DNA of 40,568 nucleotides from an uncultured Clostridium sp. (GCF_900547735.1 NZ_URHZ01000052.1:1-40568); one strand, 5' to 3'; shown: positions 7,289-17,093, counted from the stretch's first letter. The notes: generated by a model not told the origin, from the sequence alone. Program-made: numbers and translations.

Positions 7289-8785
7289 GTGGGCTTGATT
7301 GCAACGATTTTTGACGGAGCGGTGTCGGTCTGGACATGGCTTTTGGAACATCTGATTTTTGTCAATTTAATACTGTCGATTATTATCGTATTTTTCAGGA
7401 GGCATGATCCGAAGACGGTCTGGACGTGGCTTCTGGCTTTGTATTTCATTCCGGTGTTCGGCATTCTCTTTTATCTGTTCTTTGACCAGGATTTCAGGAA
7501 GAGCAAGATGTTCAGGATCAAAGAGGTGGAGGACCGCCTCAAATATTCGGCTAAAAACCAGGAAGAATTCATCAAGAGCCAGGATATGGGACTTTTGGGT
7601 TCTCTGGCCGGAGGATATGCGGATCTGGTTCTCTATAACCTGGAGGTATCCGGAGCAGTCCTGACGATGAACAACCAGGTGGAGATTTTTACTGACGGCG
7701 TGGAGAAGTTTGACGACTTAAAAGAAGAACTGAAGAAGGCCAGACGTTATATCCACATCCAGTACTATATTATAAAGAATGATGAACTGTTTGATTCAAT
7801 GATTCCGATCCTGCTTGAAAAGGTGAGGGAGGGCGTTGAAGTCAGGATTCTGTACGATGGGATGGGCGGCCGTTTTATGCCGAAGCGAAAGTGGAAGATG
7901 CTTGAGGAAGCCGGAATTGGGATTGCCAGCTTCTTCCCGCCGATTCTGGGCCGTCTCAATTTCCGTGTGAATTACAGAAACCACAGGAAGATTGTCGTGA
8001 TTGACGGCCGCGTCGGTTATGTCGGCGGTTTTAATATCGGCCGGGAATATATCTCCAAGGATCCGAAGTTCGGATACTGGCGGGATACCCATCTGAAAAT
8101 TTACGGCGAGGCGGTAATCGGCCTGCAGCTCCGTTTTGCCCAGGACTGGAATTATGCGGCCGGGGAGAATCTGTTTAAAGATATGAGCTATTTTAATGAG
8201 ACCGTTGATCTGACGGAACCCACGTCGATTGACAGCATGGTTGGAATCCAGATCGTTTCCAGCGGACCCGATACCCAGACCCGGCAGATACGCGATAATT
8301 ATCTGGAACTGTTCCATAAGGCCCGGCATCATATCTATATTCAGACGCCTTATTTTGTCCCGGATGACGCCGTTCTGTCCGCCATTCAGATTGCAGCCCG
8401 CTCGGGCGTGGATGTGCGTTTGATGATTCCCTGCAAACCGGATCATCCGTTTGTGTACTGGGCCACCTATTCCTATGTGGGCGATCTGCTGAAGGCGGGA
8501 GCCAGATGCTACACCTATGAGAACGGTTTCCTCCATGCCAAAGGCGTTTCCGTGGACGGCTTTGTGAGCTGTTACGGTACGGCCAATATGGATATTCGAA
8601 GTTTTGAACTGAATTTTGAAGTCAATGCGGTCATCTATGACGAGGCTACGACGGAACGCCTGGAAGAGGCATTCCTGAATGATCTTCCGCTGTGCAGGGA
8701 GATTACACCGGAGGATTATGAGGCCAGGGGGCTTGTGATCCGCTTTAAGGAACAGTGCAGCCGTCTGCTGTCATCGCTTTTATAG
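7289..8785 (+). CDS. cls: Cardiolipin synthase, phospholipase D type
   Basis: This enzyme condenses two phosphatidylglycerols into cardiolipin at the membrane. Two N-terminal membrane segments (about residues 10-60) precede two phospholipase D domains. The catalytic H-x-K-x4-D motifs are 'HRKIVVID' near residue 231 and 'HAKGVSVD' near residue 414. GTG at 7289 is preferred because GGGACGGAG precedes it at 8 bases. ATG at 7247 and TTG at 7235 are in frame but lack a ribosome site. The GTG start gives 498 residues, normal for bacterial Cls. With the acyltransferase downstream it makes a phospholipid-synthesis neighbourhood, though plsC has its own promoter. Confidence 0.93.
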   Translation: MGLIATIFDGAVSVWTWLLEHLIFVNLILSIIIVFFRRHDPKTVWTWLLALYFIPVFGILFYLFFDQDFRKSKMFRIKEVEDRLKYSAKNQEEFIKSQDMGLLGSLAGGYADLVLYNLEVSGAVLTMNNQVEIFTDGVEKFDDLKEELKKARRYIHIQYYIIKNDELFDSMIPILLEKVREGVEVRILYDGMGGRFMPKRKWKMLEEAGIGIASFFPPILGRLNFRVNYRNHRKIVVIDGRVGYVGGFNIGREYISKDPKFGYWRDTHLKIYGEAVIGLQLRFAQDWNYAAGENLFKDMSYFNETVDLTEPTSIDSMVGIQIVSSGPDTQTRQIRDNYLELFHKARHHIYIQTPYFVPDDAVLSAIQIAARSGVDVRLMIPCKPDHPFVYWATYSYVGDLLKAGARCYTYENGFLHAKGVSVDGFVSCYGTANMDIRSFELNFEVNAVIYDEATTERLEEAFLNDLPLCREITPEDYEARGLVIRFKEQCSRLLSSLL

Positions 8786-8938
8786 GACGGATAAAAATTA
8801 CAGAACGTGTTACGGTTCAGACCGGATGTATTCCGCGAGGTGTTTTTTGTGAGTGGAGCAAAGCGAAAGTCACAGACAGCGGGCCCCCTTGGGTCAAACA
8901 CAACGGTTCTTTACAGGCATTTTACAGACAGGAAAAGC

Positions 8939-8967
8939 TTGTAAAAGAGCCGTTATTTTTATATAAT
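8939..8967 (+). promoter_or_regulatory. Sigma-A promoter for the plsC-ppk run
   Basis: TTGTAA (8939-8944) and TATAAT (8962-8967) are exactly 17 bases apart, 23 bp before the plsC start codon. This is the best promoter seen upstream of the plsC-pheA-DUF815-ppx-ppk run, whose genes overlap or are separated by at most about 40 bases. Confidence 0.7.
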
Positions 8968-8990
8968 AGAACGGATAGAGAGGTGAAGAT

Positions 8991-9746
8991 ATGATACGTT
9001 TTATATTAGTGGCATCAACTGTAATTGGTTTCCTTATTTTTTCCACAGGACTTTTGTATAAACTTAAAAAGACAGGCAAAAGTGACCAGGAGAAGATGGA
9101 GCGGGAGAGCCTGCGCATTGTGCAGAAAGTATTCCGTTTCATACTTAAGATGTCGGGAGTGACCGTGACCGTCAAAGGGATGGAGAATGTGCCGGAAGGA
9201 CAGCCTGTCCTGTATGTGGGAAACCACAGAAGTTATTTTGATATTCTCGTAGGTTATACGACGGTGCCGAGCTTACTGGGATTTGTAGCAAAGAAAGAGA
9301 TGAAGCGGTATCCGCTGCTTTCCGACTGGATGACCAATGTCAACTGCCTGTTTCTGGACCGCAAGAACCTGAAAGAGGGACTTAAGACAATCCTGGAAGG
9401 AATCGAAAAGGTAAAGAGGGGCGTTTCCATCTGGATTTTTCCGGAGGGAACGAGAAACAGAGGGGAAGATCTCCTGGAACTTCTGCCCTTTAAAGAGGGA
9501 AGCTTAAAGATTGCCGAGAAATCCGGATGCCCGGTAATACCGGTTGCCATCACCGGTACGGCGGAGATATTTGAAAAACATTTTCCGATTATCAGGCCGG
9601 CCCATGTGACGATTGAGTTTGGACAGCCGTTTATTATCAAGGAACTGCCTCCGGAGGAGCGCAAGTTTGTCGGGGCATATACGAGAAAGCAGATTATCAG
9701 AATGCTTGAAAAGGAGCAGCATGGACTTACAGGAAATCAGAATTAA
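8991..9746 (+). CDS. plsC: 1-acyl-glycerol-3-phosphate acyltransferase
   Basis: The 251-residue protein has one N-terminal membrane helix (about residues 2-20) and the acyltransferase motifs in order: 'NHRSYFD' near residue 78 (the H-x4-D catalytic pair), 'FPEGTRNR' near 150 and 'PVIPVAITGT' near 180. It acylates lysophosphatidic acid to phosphatidic acid at the membrane. The start follows GAGGTG. Its last 26 bases overlap the pheA start, so translation of the two is probably coupled even though their pathways are unrelated. Confidence 0.9.
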   Translation: MIRFILVASTVIGFLIFSTGLLYKLKKTGKSDQEKMERESLRIVQKVFRFILKMSGVTVTVKGMENVPEGQPVLYVGNHRSYFDILVGYTTVPSLLGFVAKKEMKRYPLLSDWMTNVNCLFLDRKNLKEGLKTILEGIEKVKRGVSIWIFPEGTRNRGEDLLELLPFKEGSLKIAEKSGCPVIPVAITGTAEIFEKHFPIIRPAHVTIEFGQPFIIKELPPEERKFVGAYTRKQIIRMLEKEQHGLTGNQN

Positions 9747-10848
9747 ACTGGATGGAATCGATACACAGATTGAGAAACTTTTCGAAGAGAGAATGAGATT
9801 CTGCGCGGATGTGGCGGAGTATAAGATTGAGACGGGCAAGGCTGTTTACGACGCTAAGCGCGAACAGGAGAAGATAGAAACCCTTACCGGAATGGCGGAG
9901 GGTGATTTTAATAAGCAGGCGGTAGGAGAGCTTTTTCTCCAGATGATGACACTGAGCCGCCGTTACCAGTACCAGACGATGGCGGGGCGTACCGGCCTGA
10001 TGGAGCTGGGCTTTGAGAAAGTGAAGAAACTGGACACTGCGGGGAAAAGGATTGTATTCCAGGGCCTGGAAGGGGCCTATGGCCATGCTGCTGCGCTGCG
10101 GTACTTTGGCAAAGAGGCCGATATCCATCATGTCCGCAGGTTTGAAGATCTGATGATAGAGGTGAAGGAGGGACGGGCCGATTACAGCGTGCTCCCGATC
10201 GAGAACTCCTCCGCAGGAGCCGTTACGGATAACTATGATCTGCTTTTAAAGTATAACAATTACATAGTGGCGGAAACCTTTGTTCCGGTAAACCACTTCC
10301 TGCTCGGTACACAGGATGCCTCCATTGAGGATATCCGGCGCGTATATGCCCATCCCCAGGCGCTGATGCAGAGTTCCGAGTTCCTGAACGGGAGGGAGAA
10401 CTGGCAGCAGCTCAGCATGGAGAATAATGCGGTCGCAGCCAAGAAGATCCGGGATGAGAACGACAGGACCCAGGCCGCGGTAGCAAGTGAGATAGCAGGG
10501 GAAATCTACGGTTTAAAACCGCTTGCCACTTCCATTAACAACAGTAAAGAGAACACGACGCGTTTTCTGATTTTGTCGGCTGAGCCGGTATACAGGGAAG
10601 ATGCCGGGAAGATCAGCATCTGTTTTGAACTTCCCCACAAGATTGGTACTCTTTACAACATACTGGGGAACTTTATTTTTAATCACGTCAACATGAGGAT
10701 GATCGAGTCGCGTCCGGTTCCCGGGCGTAACTGGGAATACCGTTTCTTTGTCGACATAGAAGGAAATCTGGAGAATCCGGGAGTTATAAGTGCGCTTTAC
10801 GGTATATCACAGGAAGCGAAGAATATGAGGATTCTCGGTAATTATTGA
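9721..10848 (+). CDS. pheA: Bifunctional chorismate mutase/prephenate dehydratase
   Basis: The 375-residue P-protein converts chorismate to prephenate and then phenylpyruvate for phenylalanine synthesis. A chorismate mutase helical domain (about 1-85, 'MDLQEIRIKLDGIDTQIEKL') is followed by prephenate dehydratase (about 110-290, with 'GLEGAYGHAAALRYFG', 'LPIENSSAGAV' and the catalytic 'NTTRF' near residue 279). A C-terminal ACT domain carries 'ESRPVPGRNWEYRFF', the phenylalanine-binding site, so feedback inhibition is likely. Length matches E. coli PheA. The ATG at 9721 lies inside the plsC end. Confidence 0.95.
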   Translation: MDLQEIRIKLDGIDTQIEKLFEERMRFCADVAEYKIETGKAVYDAKREQEKIETLTGMAEGDFNKQAVGELFLQMMTLSRRYQYQTMAGRTGLMELGFEKVKKLDTAGKRIVFQGLEGAYGHAAALRYFGKEADIHHVRRFEDLMIEVKEGRADYSVLPIENSSAGAVTDNYDLLLKYNNYIVAETFVPVNHFLLGTQDASIEDIRRVYAHPQALMQSSEFLNGRENWQQLSMENNAVAAKKIRDENDRTQAAVASEIAGEIYGLKPLATSINNSKENTTRFLILSAEPVYREDAGKISICFELPHKIGTLYNILGNFIFNHVNMRMIESRPVPGRNWEYRFFVDIEGNLENPGVISALYGISQEAKNMRILGNY

Positions 10849-10885
10849 CGGTACGGTATTTATGTTCAGCCGGAAAGAGGGCAGC

Positions 10886-12220
10886 ATGGAAGAGATAATG
10901 AGGAAAGAAAACGGAAAAATACAGGGGAATCAGATGATTCTCTACAGAAATTTAAAATATCAGAACTTATTTGACGACGTATGCGCACTGCTGGCATCGG
11001 ACGGGGGCCCTGAGGCCCCGGATGCCTTTGCCTGTGCCAACTGTTTGATAGAACTGGCAGTGACCTATGGTTTTAAAGGAAATCTATGGCACTGCTTTTT
11101 GGCTTTCTGTATGGCAAACCATGAGAACGCCTACAGCACTTCATGTGAGATTACAGGCCCTGTAAAAGGCACGTTAAATGAGCTGGCGGCCCATGATTTC
11201 CGGCTGATGAGGGAGCTTTTTTCACGCGATATCGCCGCTCTGGACCATGGGGACGGCGGCATTTGGCATTTGATGAAGCGGTATCAGAGTTCATCGGATG
11301 AGAGCCGGGTATTCAACCGCAGAATCCGTGACAGAATTGTAGAGCTGGCCGCGGCGCTTGAGAGCGCAGGCGACGACGGGACGTTCCAGGATACGGTGAC
11401 CGAGTTTTACAGGGAATTCGGCGTCGGCAAATTCGGCCTTAATAAGGCATTCCATATCAGCATGAACGAGAACAGCCCAAAGGCATCGATTGAGCCGATC
11501 ACCAGGGTGGAGCATATCTATCTGGAGGATCTCGTCGGATACGAGATGCAGAAAGCAAAACTTATCGAAAATACGGAATCATTTATAGAAGGCAGGGCGG
11601 CCAACAACGTACTTTTGTTTGGCGACAGCGGTACGGGAAAATCTTCCAGCATCAAGGCGATTCTGAATAAATATTATGACCGGGGATTGCGGATGATAGA
11701 AGTATATAAGCATCAGTTCCGCAGCTTGTCGGATGTTCTGGAGCAGATTAAGGACAGGAACTACAAATTTATTATCTATATGGATGATCTGTCTTTTGAG
11801 GAATATGAGATAGAGTACAAATATCTGAAAGCGATTATCGAGGGCGGGCTGGGAATCAAACCCCAGAATGTCCTGATTTACGCAACCTCCAACAGACGTC
11901 ATCTGATCCGGGAGAAGTTCAGTGATAAACGTGAGCTGGACGATGATCTGCATGTCAACGACACGGTGCAGGAAAAATTATCCCTCGTGGCCAGGTTTGG
12001 AGTGACGATCTATTACGGTTCCCCGGACAAAAAGGAATTCCAGAAGATCGTGAAGGTGCTGGCGGAGAAATACCATGTAAATATGCCGGAGGAAGAATTG
12101 TATCTGGAGGCAAATAAATGGGAGCTGAGCCATGGCGGACTGTCCGGCAGGACGGCCACCCAGTTCATCACTCATTTGCTGGGTAAGTTAAAGCTGGAGG
12201 AAAAACAGTATGGCAATTAA
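10886..12220 (+). CDS. DUF815 family AAA ATPase
   Basis: The 444-residue protein has an N-terminal helical region of unknown role and a C-terminal AAA-type ATPase core from about residue 215. Walker A is 'GDSGTGKSS' near 246 and Walker B 'FIIYMDDLSF' near 294. The family signature 'IYATSNRRHLIREKFSD' is a sensor-1-like segment. DUF815 proteins are conserved across bacteria and poorly characterised. Start: ATG at 10886 after GAGG is preferred over ATG at 10862. The gene overlaps the exopolyphosphatase start by 11 bases, which hints at a link to polyphosphate metabolism; this is inference from position only. Confidence 0.85.
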   Translation: MEEIMRKENGKIQGNQMILYRNLKYQNLFDDVCALLASDGGPEAPDAFACANCLIELAVTYGFKGNLWHCFLAFCMANHENAYSTSCEITGPVKGTLNELAAHDFRLMRELFSRDIAALDHGDGGIWHLMKRYQSSSDESRVFNRRIRDRIVELAAALESAGDDGTFQDTVTEFYREFGVGKFGLNKAFHISMNENSPKASIEPITRVEHIYLEDLVGYEMQKAKLIENTESFIEGRAANNVLLFGDSGTGKSSSIKAILNKYYDRGLRMIEVYKHQFRSLSDVLEQIKDRNYKFIIYMDDLSFEEYEIEYKYLKAIIEGGLGIKPQNVLIYATSNRRHLIREKFSDKRELDDDLHVNDTVQEKLSLVARFGVTIYYGSPDKKEFQKIVKVLAEKYHVNMPEEELYLEANKWELSHGGLSGRTATQFITHLLGKLKLEEKQYGN

Positions 12221-13775
12221 AACATTTGCTGCGATTGACGTAGGATCGTTTGAGCTGGAACTTGGAATCTATGAGATTTCAGGCAAATACGGCATCAGGG
12301 AAATAGATCACCTGCGCCATGTTCTGGCTTTGGGAAAAGACACCTACAATGACGGTAAGATCACTTATGTGCTGGTGGACGAGATGTGCCGGGTGCTGAA
12401 GGAATTCATGGACGTCATGAAGACCTACAGGGTCCAGGATTACCGGGCCTATGCCAGCAGTGCGCTCAGGGAGGCCAGAAACAGCCAGATCGTCCTTGAT
12501 CAGATCCTGGTCCGGACCGGCGTCAGGGTAATACCGATCAATAACTCCGAGCTTCGTTTTATGACCTATAAAGCGGTGGCATCCAAGGACGCGGAGTTCC
12601 AGAAGACCGTGCAGACGGGAACCGCGATTGTGGACGTGGGATTTGGAAGCTCCCAGATTTCCCTGTTTGACAAGGACTCTCTCGTATCAACCCAGAACCT
12701 GATTCTGGGTGTGCTGCGCCTCAGTGAGATGTCCGCCCACTGGAAGGTCAATTACCAGATGATACCGGAGATAATTGACGAGCTGGTGGACAACGAGCTC
12801 TACACATTTAAAAAGATGTACCTGAAGGACAGACAGATCAAGAACCTGATTGCGACCGGCGAGAGCATTATCTATATGGTCAAAAGAGGGATGAAGGAGG
12901 CGAACCGGGACCGCTTTACCGCGGAGCAGTTCAAGGCCTTCTGCAAGAAGCTGACCTCGATGTCCGTGGACGAGATAGAAGACTACTATGAGATAGAGCA
13001 CGACTATGCGGCTCTTTTGATTCCGGGCGCCATTATTTATAAAAAGGTGCTGGATATGCTGGGGGCGGAATCCGTATGGATCCCGGGAATCCGGCTCTGC
13101 GACGGGATTGCGGCGGAGTATGCGGAAGAAAGCCGCCTTGTAAAATTTCACCATGATTTTGAGGGAGATATTCTCTCCTCGGCCCGAAATATGGCGAAGC
13201 GGTATAAGTGTTATGCAGCCCACACCCAGGAAGTGGAGAGGACGGCGGTGGCTATCTTCAATGCGACCAGAAAATATCACGGTTTGGGAAACAGGGAGAG
13301 GCTGCTGCTTCAGATTGCCGCGATTCTCCACGCCTGCGGTAAATTTGTCAGCATCACAAAGAGCACGGAAAATGCTTACCAGATTATCATGGCGACGGAG
13401 ATTATCGGACTTTCCCATCTGGAGAGGGAGATTGTCGCCAACGTCGTGAGATATAATATACAGGAATTTGCCTATGACGAGGTGGTTCTGGAATCCGATT
13501 TTTCGCGGCACGGAGGCAAGAACATTTCAAGGCGGGAGCTGACCATTATTATTGCAAAGCTGACCGCGATCCTGCGCCTTGCCAATTCCATGGACAGGGG
13601 CCATAAACAGAAGCTCTCCGATTTCAAAGTGGCGGTCAGGGACGGAAACCTGGTTATCACGACGGGCTATACCGACAGTATTGTGCTGGAACGCTTCTCG
13701 TTCGAGCAGAGGGCCGACTTCTTCGAGGAGATCTTCGGCATACATCCGGTACTGAGACAGAAAAGGGGGATTTAA
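12210..13775 (+). CDS. ppx: Exopolyphosphatase, Ppx/GppA family with HD domain
   Basis: The 521-residue protein has the two-lobed sugar-kinase/actin-like fold. 'FAAIDVGSFELELGIYEI' is the first phosphate loop and 'AIVDVGFGSSQISLF' the second (about residue 140). A C-terminal HD-type domain follows ('LLLQIAAILHACGKFVS' near 370). Ppx enzymes release phosphate from the ends of polyphosphate; some relatives also act on pppGpp. The ribosome site GGAGG precedes the ATG inside the upstream ATPase gene. ppk1 follows after 3 bases, so synthesis and breakdown of polyphosphate are encoded together. Confidence 0.92.
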   Translation: MAIKTFAAIDVGSFELELGIYEISGKYGIREIDHLRHVLALGKDTYNDGKITYVLVDEMCRVLKEFMDVMKTYRVQDYRAYASSALREARNSQIVLDQILVRTGVRVIPINNSELRFMTYKAVASKDAEFQKTVQTGTAIVDVGFGSSQISLFDKDSLVSTQNLILGVLRLSEMSAHWKVNYQMIPEIIDELVDNELYTFKKMYLKDRQIKNLIATGESIIYMVKRGMKEANRDRFTAEQFKAFCKKLTSMSVDEIEDYYEIEHDYAALLIPGAIIYKKVLDMLGAESVWIPGIRLCDGIAAEYAEESRLVKFHHDFEGDILSSARNMAKRYKCYAAHTQEVERTAVAIFNATRKYHGLGNRERLLLQIAAILHACGKFVSITKSTENAYQIIMATEIIGLSHLEREIVANVVRYNIQEFAYDEVVLESDFSRHGGKNISRRELTIIIAKLTAILRLANSMDRGHKQKLSDFKVAVRDGNLVITTGYTDSIVLERFSFEQRADFFEEIFGIHPVLRQKRGI

Positions 13776-13778
13776 GAG

Positions 13779-15947
13779 ATGACAGAGACAGCATCGAAAT
13801 ATACCAGTCCTGAAAATTATGTGAACAGGGAACTGAGCTGGCTGGAATTCAACTACCGTGTTCTGGGTGAGGCCAGGGATAAAACCACTCCGCTGTTTGA
13901 CCGGCTGAAGTTTTTAAGCATCACAGCTTCCAACCTGGATGAATTTTTCATGGTCCGTGTAGCCTCTTTAAAGGATATGATCCATGCCGGATATACAAAG
14001 CCCGACATTGCGGGAATGACGGCCACAAAACAGCTTGAGGCCATCGGAGTTAAGACACATGAGCTGGTGGCGGATCAGTATAAGACCTATAACAGGGGCC
14101 TCCTTCCGGTTTTAAAACAGAATGGCCTGAAGATAGTGACCTGCCATGAGAACCTGACAAGAAAAGAGGCGGCCTACGTAGATAAGTATTTCGAAGATGT
14201 GGTTTATCCGGTCCTTACGCCGATGGCGGTGGATTCTTCGAGACCGTTTCCGCTGATTCGCAATAAATCCCTGAACATTGCCGCACTGGTGAGAAAGAAA
14301 AAGGGAGACAGCGAGCTGGACTTTGCCATGGTCCGTGTGCCAACCGGTCTGCCGAGGGTCGTTGTGATCCCGGACGACGAGAAGAACGCCGGGGGCGACG
14401 GCCAGGAACAGAAAGAGACGAAGACAACGATTATCTATCTGGAGGAGATCATTGAACGGAATATCGACAAGCTGTTCCTGAACTATGATATCATCTGCTC
14501 CCATCCGTTCCGTGTTATGAGAAACGCCGATTTGAGCATCGACGAGGATGAGGCCGAGGATCTGCTGCAGGAGATTGAAAAACAGTTGAAAAAACGCCAG
14601 TGGGGCGAGGCAATCCGTCTGGACATCGAGGAAAAAGCCGATAAACGCCTTCTGGATATTCTGAAAAATGAGCTGGAAGTGACAAGCGACGAGATATATG
14701 AGATAAACGGCCCGCTGGATTTGACCGTGCTTATGAAAGTTTACGGCCTTCCGGGCTATGAGGCGTTCAAGACGCCTGGCTACACGCCGCAGCCGGTACC
14801 GGCCCTGATGAATGACGACGATATTTTCACCAATATCAGAAAGGGTGATATTCTCTTATACCATCCGTTTGAGTCGTTCGAACCGGTAGTGGAATTTATC
14901 AAACGGGCGGCCAAGGATCCGGATGTCCTGGCTATCAAGCAGACCCTGTACCGCGTCAGCGGAAACTCTCCGATCATTGCGGCCCTTGCAGAGGCGGCGG
15001 ACAATGGAAAACAGGTTTCTGTTCTCGTAGAGCTGAAGGCGCGTTTTGATGAAGAGAATAATATTATCTGGGCGAAGATGCTGGAGAAAGCAGGCTGCCA
15101 TGTAATTTACGGCCTGCTGGGTCTTAAAACGCACAGTAAGATCACCCTGATTGTCAGAAAAGAGGAGGAGGGCATCCGCCGTTACGTCCATCTGGGAACG
15201 GGCAACTACAATGATTCCACAGCCAAGCTCTATACGGACTGCGGCCTGTTCACCTGCGATCCGCAGATTGGAGAGGATGCCACGGCCGTATTCAACATGC
15301 TGTCGGGATATTCCGAACCTCTGGGATGGAATAAACTGTCTCTGGCTCCCCTGTGGCTTCGCGGCAAGTTTCTGCGCCTGATTCAGAGAGAGACGAAAAA
15401 TGCCAGGAACGGAAAGAATGCAAGAATTGTGGCGAAACTGAATTCCCTTTGCGACAAGGAGATCATTGCCAACCTGTACGAAGCGTCCTGCGCAGGCGTT
15501 AAGGTGGAACTGATTGTACGCGGCATCTGCTGCCTGAAAGCGGGCGTGCCGGGACTGAGTGAGAATATTACGGTCTGCTCTATCGTCGGCAATTTCCTGG
15601 AGCACAGCCGAATCTTCTTCTTCGAGAACAGCGGGGAACAGAAGGTGTTTATGGGAAGCGCGGACTGGATGCCGCGAAACCTGGACCGGCGTGTGGAAAT
15701 CCTCTTCCCGGTGGAAGACGAGAAGCTGAAAGCGCGTGTAATCCACATCCTGGATGTCCAGTTAAATGACAATGTGAAGGCTCATTTCCTGCAGCCGGAC
15801 GGCACCTATGCAAAGAAGGATAAGAGGGGGAAAGCCCTTGTCATCTCCCAGGAGGTATTCTGCGAGGAGGCGATCCAGGCGGCCAGGGCGGAGAAGGATC
15901 TGACGGATCCGGTAAAGAACCGGGTATTTATCCCTCTGGAACAGTAG
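13779..15947 (+). CDS. ppk1: Polyphosphate kinase 1
   Basis: This 722-residue enzyme reversibly polymerises the gamma phosphate of ATP into polyphosphate. The N-terminal domain opens with 'YVNRELSWLEFNYRVL'. The conserved 'HPFESF' follows mid-protein. The first catalytic domain carries 'LKTHSKI', with the histidine expected to be phosphorylated, and 'HLGTGNYN'; the second has 'FLEHSRIFFF'. All motifs and the length are normal for PPK1. It is the last gene of the run and is closed by the terminator at 16091-16153. The pairing with ppx suggests local control of polyphosphate level. Confidence 0.96.
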   Translation: MTETASKYTSPENYVNRELSWLEFNYRVLGEARDKTTPLFDRLKFLSITASNLDEFFMVRVASLKDMIHAGYTKPDIAGMTATKQLEAIGVKTHELVADQYKTYNRGLLPVLKQNGLKIVTCHENLTRKEAAYVDKYFEDVVYPVLTPMAVDSSRPFPLIRNKSLNIAALVRKKKGDSELDFAMVRVPTGLPRVVVIPDDEKNAGGDGQEQKETKTTIIYLEEIIERNIDKLFLNYDIICSHPFRVMRNADLSIDEDEAEDLLQEIEKQLKKRQWGEAIRLDIEEKADKRLLDILKNELEVTSDEIYEINGPLDLTVLMKVYGLPGYEAFKTPGYTPQPVPALMNDDDIFTNIRKGDILLYHPFESFEPVVEFIKRAAKDPDVLAIKQTLYRVSGNSPIIAALAEAADNGKQVSVLVELKARFDEENNIIWAKMLEKAGCHVIYGLLGLKTHSKITLIVRKEEEGIRRYVHLGTGNYNDSTAKLYTDCGLFTCDPQIGEDATAVFNMLSGYSEPLGWNKLSLAPLWLRGKFLRLIQRETKNARNGKNARIVAKLNSLCDKEIIANLYEASCAGVKVELIVRGICCLKAGVPGLSENITVCSIVGNFLEHSRIFFFENSGEQKVFMGSADWMPRNLDRRVEILFPVEDEKLKARVIHILDVQLNDNVKAHFLQPDGTYAKKDKRGKALVISQEVFCEEAIQAARAEKDLTDPVKNRVFIPLEQ

Positions 15948-16090
15948 GGAATTGGGGATGGCTCCGGAAGCTGGATGGAATGGGAGAAAGAATCAAGGAT
16001 GAACCGCGGTGGAACTAAGGCGGGAACCGAGGAAACCGGGATTTAGAACCGCGGTGAACCGGCTCTGCTTAAGGATTCTGTAAAAACATA

Positions 16091-16153
16091 AAAAACGAAA
16101 CAGCGATGCTTATCAGGCTTTGTACCGCTCTGAAGCACCGCTGTTTCGTTTTT
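16091..16153. terminator. Strong bidirectional terminator
   Basis: A 20-bp stem with a single mismatch is formed by 16091-16110 and 16134-16153. The arms begin with AAAAACGAAACAG and end with CTGTTTCGTTTTT, giving T runs on both strands. It lies between the converging ppk1 and racemase-like genes and should stop both transcripts. Confidence 0.92.
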
Positions 16154-16185
16154 ATATTTTCTGAGGACAATGTTTCCCCAGGCTG

Positions 16186-16866
16186 TCATACAATCGATAA
16201 TATCCAGTGGATAATAGCCTGATTACTGGTGACAACCGGAAGCTCCAGCATTCGGCTGATTCTGTTATGGATCTCGGCGGCACGGAAATTCGTGCAGGAA
16301 AGTAAGAGCAGATCCTGTTCTTTTAATTCATCCCTGTATCTGGATGCCATATCCTCAATCTCCTGAGGCTCCACCCGGGCAATCTGTGTATCGTCGGAGA
16401 TTCCAAGACCGTAATAGGCCCCGCAGGCGATGTGGAACTCCGCCAGAGTGGCCGCAAAGAATTGGTTAACCTCCCCGGTGTAAGGGGTCAGGAGGCCGAT
16501 TCGCTTTGCTTCAAAGCGCCTGATTTCAGACAGAACGGCAGAAAATGCATTGGTCACGGGACATTTTAGCCCCTCTTCCATCAGATGTCCGATGCGCTGC
16601 AGCCCCTCCTCACCGTAAACCGCCGAGGCCGATGTACAGCCGAACACCGCGCCGTCAAACTGAGTAATGTCTTTCAGAAATGAGATTGCCTTCGGCAGTT
16701 CTTCGTCTACCATACGCTTTTCCGCCTCTTCCCCTACTTCATCCAGGCGCATCCTGGCAGTGTGGATAATGACATTGGAAGGAAGATAAATCTGAAGATC
16801 CGTTTCCAGAATGGAATCCGTGTTGGGCAGCAGCAGGGCAATCCTTTTTATATCTCGCTTTGACAT
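16186..16866 (-). CDS. Asp/Glu racemase superfamily enzyme (maleate isomerase-like)
   Basis: The 226-residue protein matches the group that includes maleate cis-trans isomerase, arylmalonate decarboxylase and Asp/Glu/hydantoin racemases. These enzymes use one or two cysteines for proton abstraction or addition. Both positions are present: Cys77 in 'FGCTSASAVYG' and Cys191 in 'LLSCTNFRA'. 'RIGLLTPYTGEVNQFF' fits the conserved central strand and loop. The substrate cannot be assigned. The start follows AGGAGG. It is monocistronic, with its own promoter at 16915-16944 and a shared terminator. Confidence 0.82.
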   Translation of the reverse strand: MSKRDIKRIALLLPNTDSILETDLQIYLPSNVIIHTARMRLDEVGEEAEKRMVDEELPKAISFLKDITQFDGAVFGCTSASAVYGEEGLQRIGHLMEEGLKCPVTNAFSAVLSEIRRFEAKRIGLLTPYTGEVNQFFAATLAEFHIACGAYYGLGISDDTQIARVEPQEIEDMASRYRDELKEQDLLLLSCTNFRAAEIHNRISRMLELPVVTSNQAIIHWILSIV

Positions 16867-16914
16867 CCGTGTACCTCCTGTTCACTTAGAACCGTATGCT
16901 TTTGTAGTGATTTA

Positions 16915-16944
16915 ATTATATACATTTTTTGGCGTATCCGTCAA
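16915..16944 (-). promoter_or_regulatory. Sigma-A promoter of the racemase-like gene
   Basis: On the minus strand TTGACG (16944-16939) and TATAAT (16920-16915) are separated by 18 bases, about 50 bp upstream of the start codon. Confidence 0.7.
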
Positions 16945-17051
16945 TGCATTCCGTCGTTTTGCAGGGACCTGCGGGGAGAGTTGTCACAAAAACAGAACCT
17001 TATCCGTTTGTTGGATATAGGGGCAAAAACATGCCCGCGTTATAATGAAAG

Positions 17052-17093
17052 GGGGCGACGCCCGGAGACACGACTCTCCACTGGCCTCGCCCC
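17052..17093 (-). terminator. Hairpin downstream of the small hydrophobic protein gene
   Basis: GGGGCGA (17052-17058) pairs with TCGCCCC (17087-17093), and an inner GGAGA/TCTCC stem closes a six-base loop. It lies directly after the minus-strand gene at 17102-17338. The T tract is weak, so the terminator call is tentative. Confidence 0.45.

Noticed and set aside
16001..16056. Direct repeat GAACCGCGGTG at 16001-16011 and 16046-16056
   Set aside because: It lies between ppk1 and its terminator with a 45-base period and no link to a promoter or mobile boundary; probably incidental low-complexity drift.
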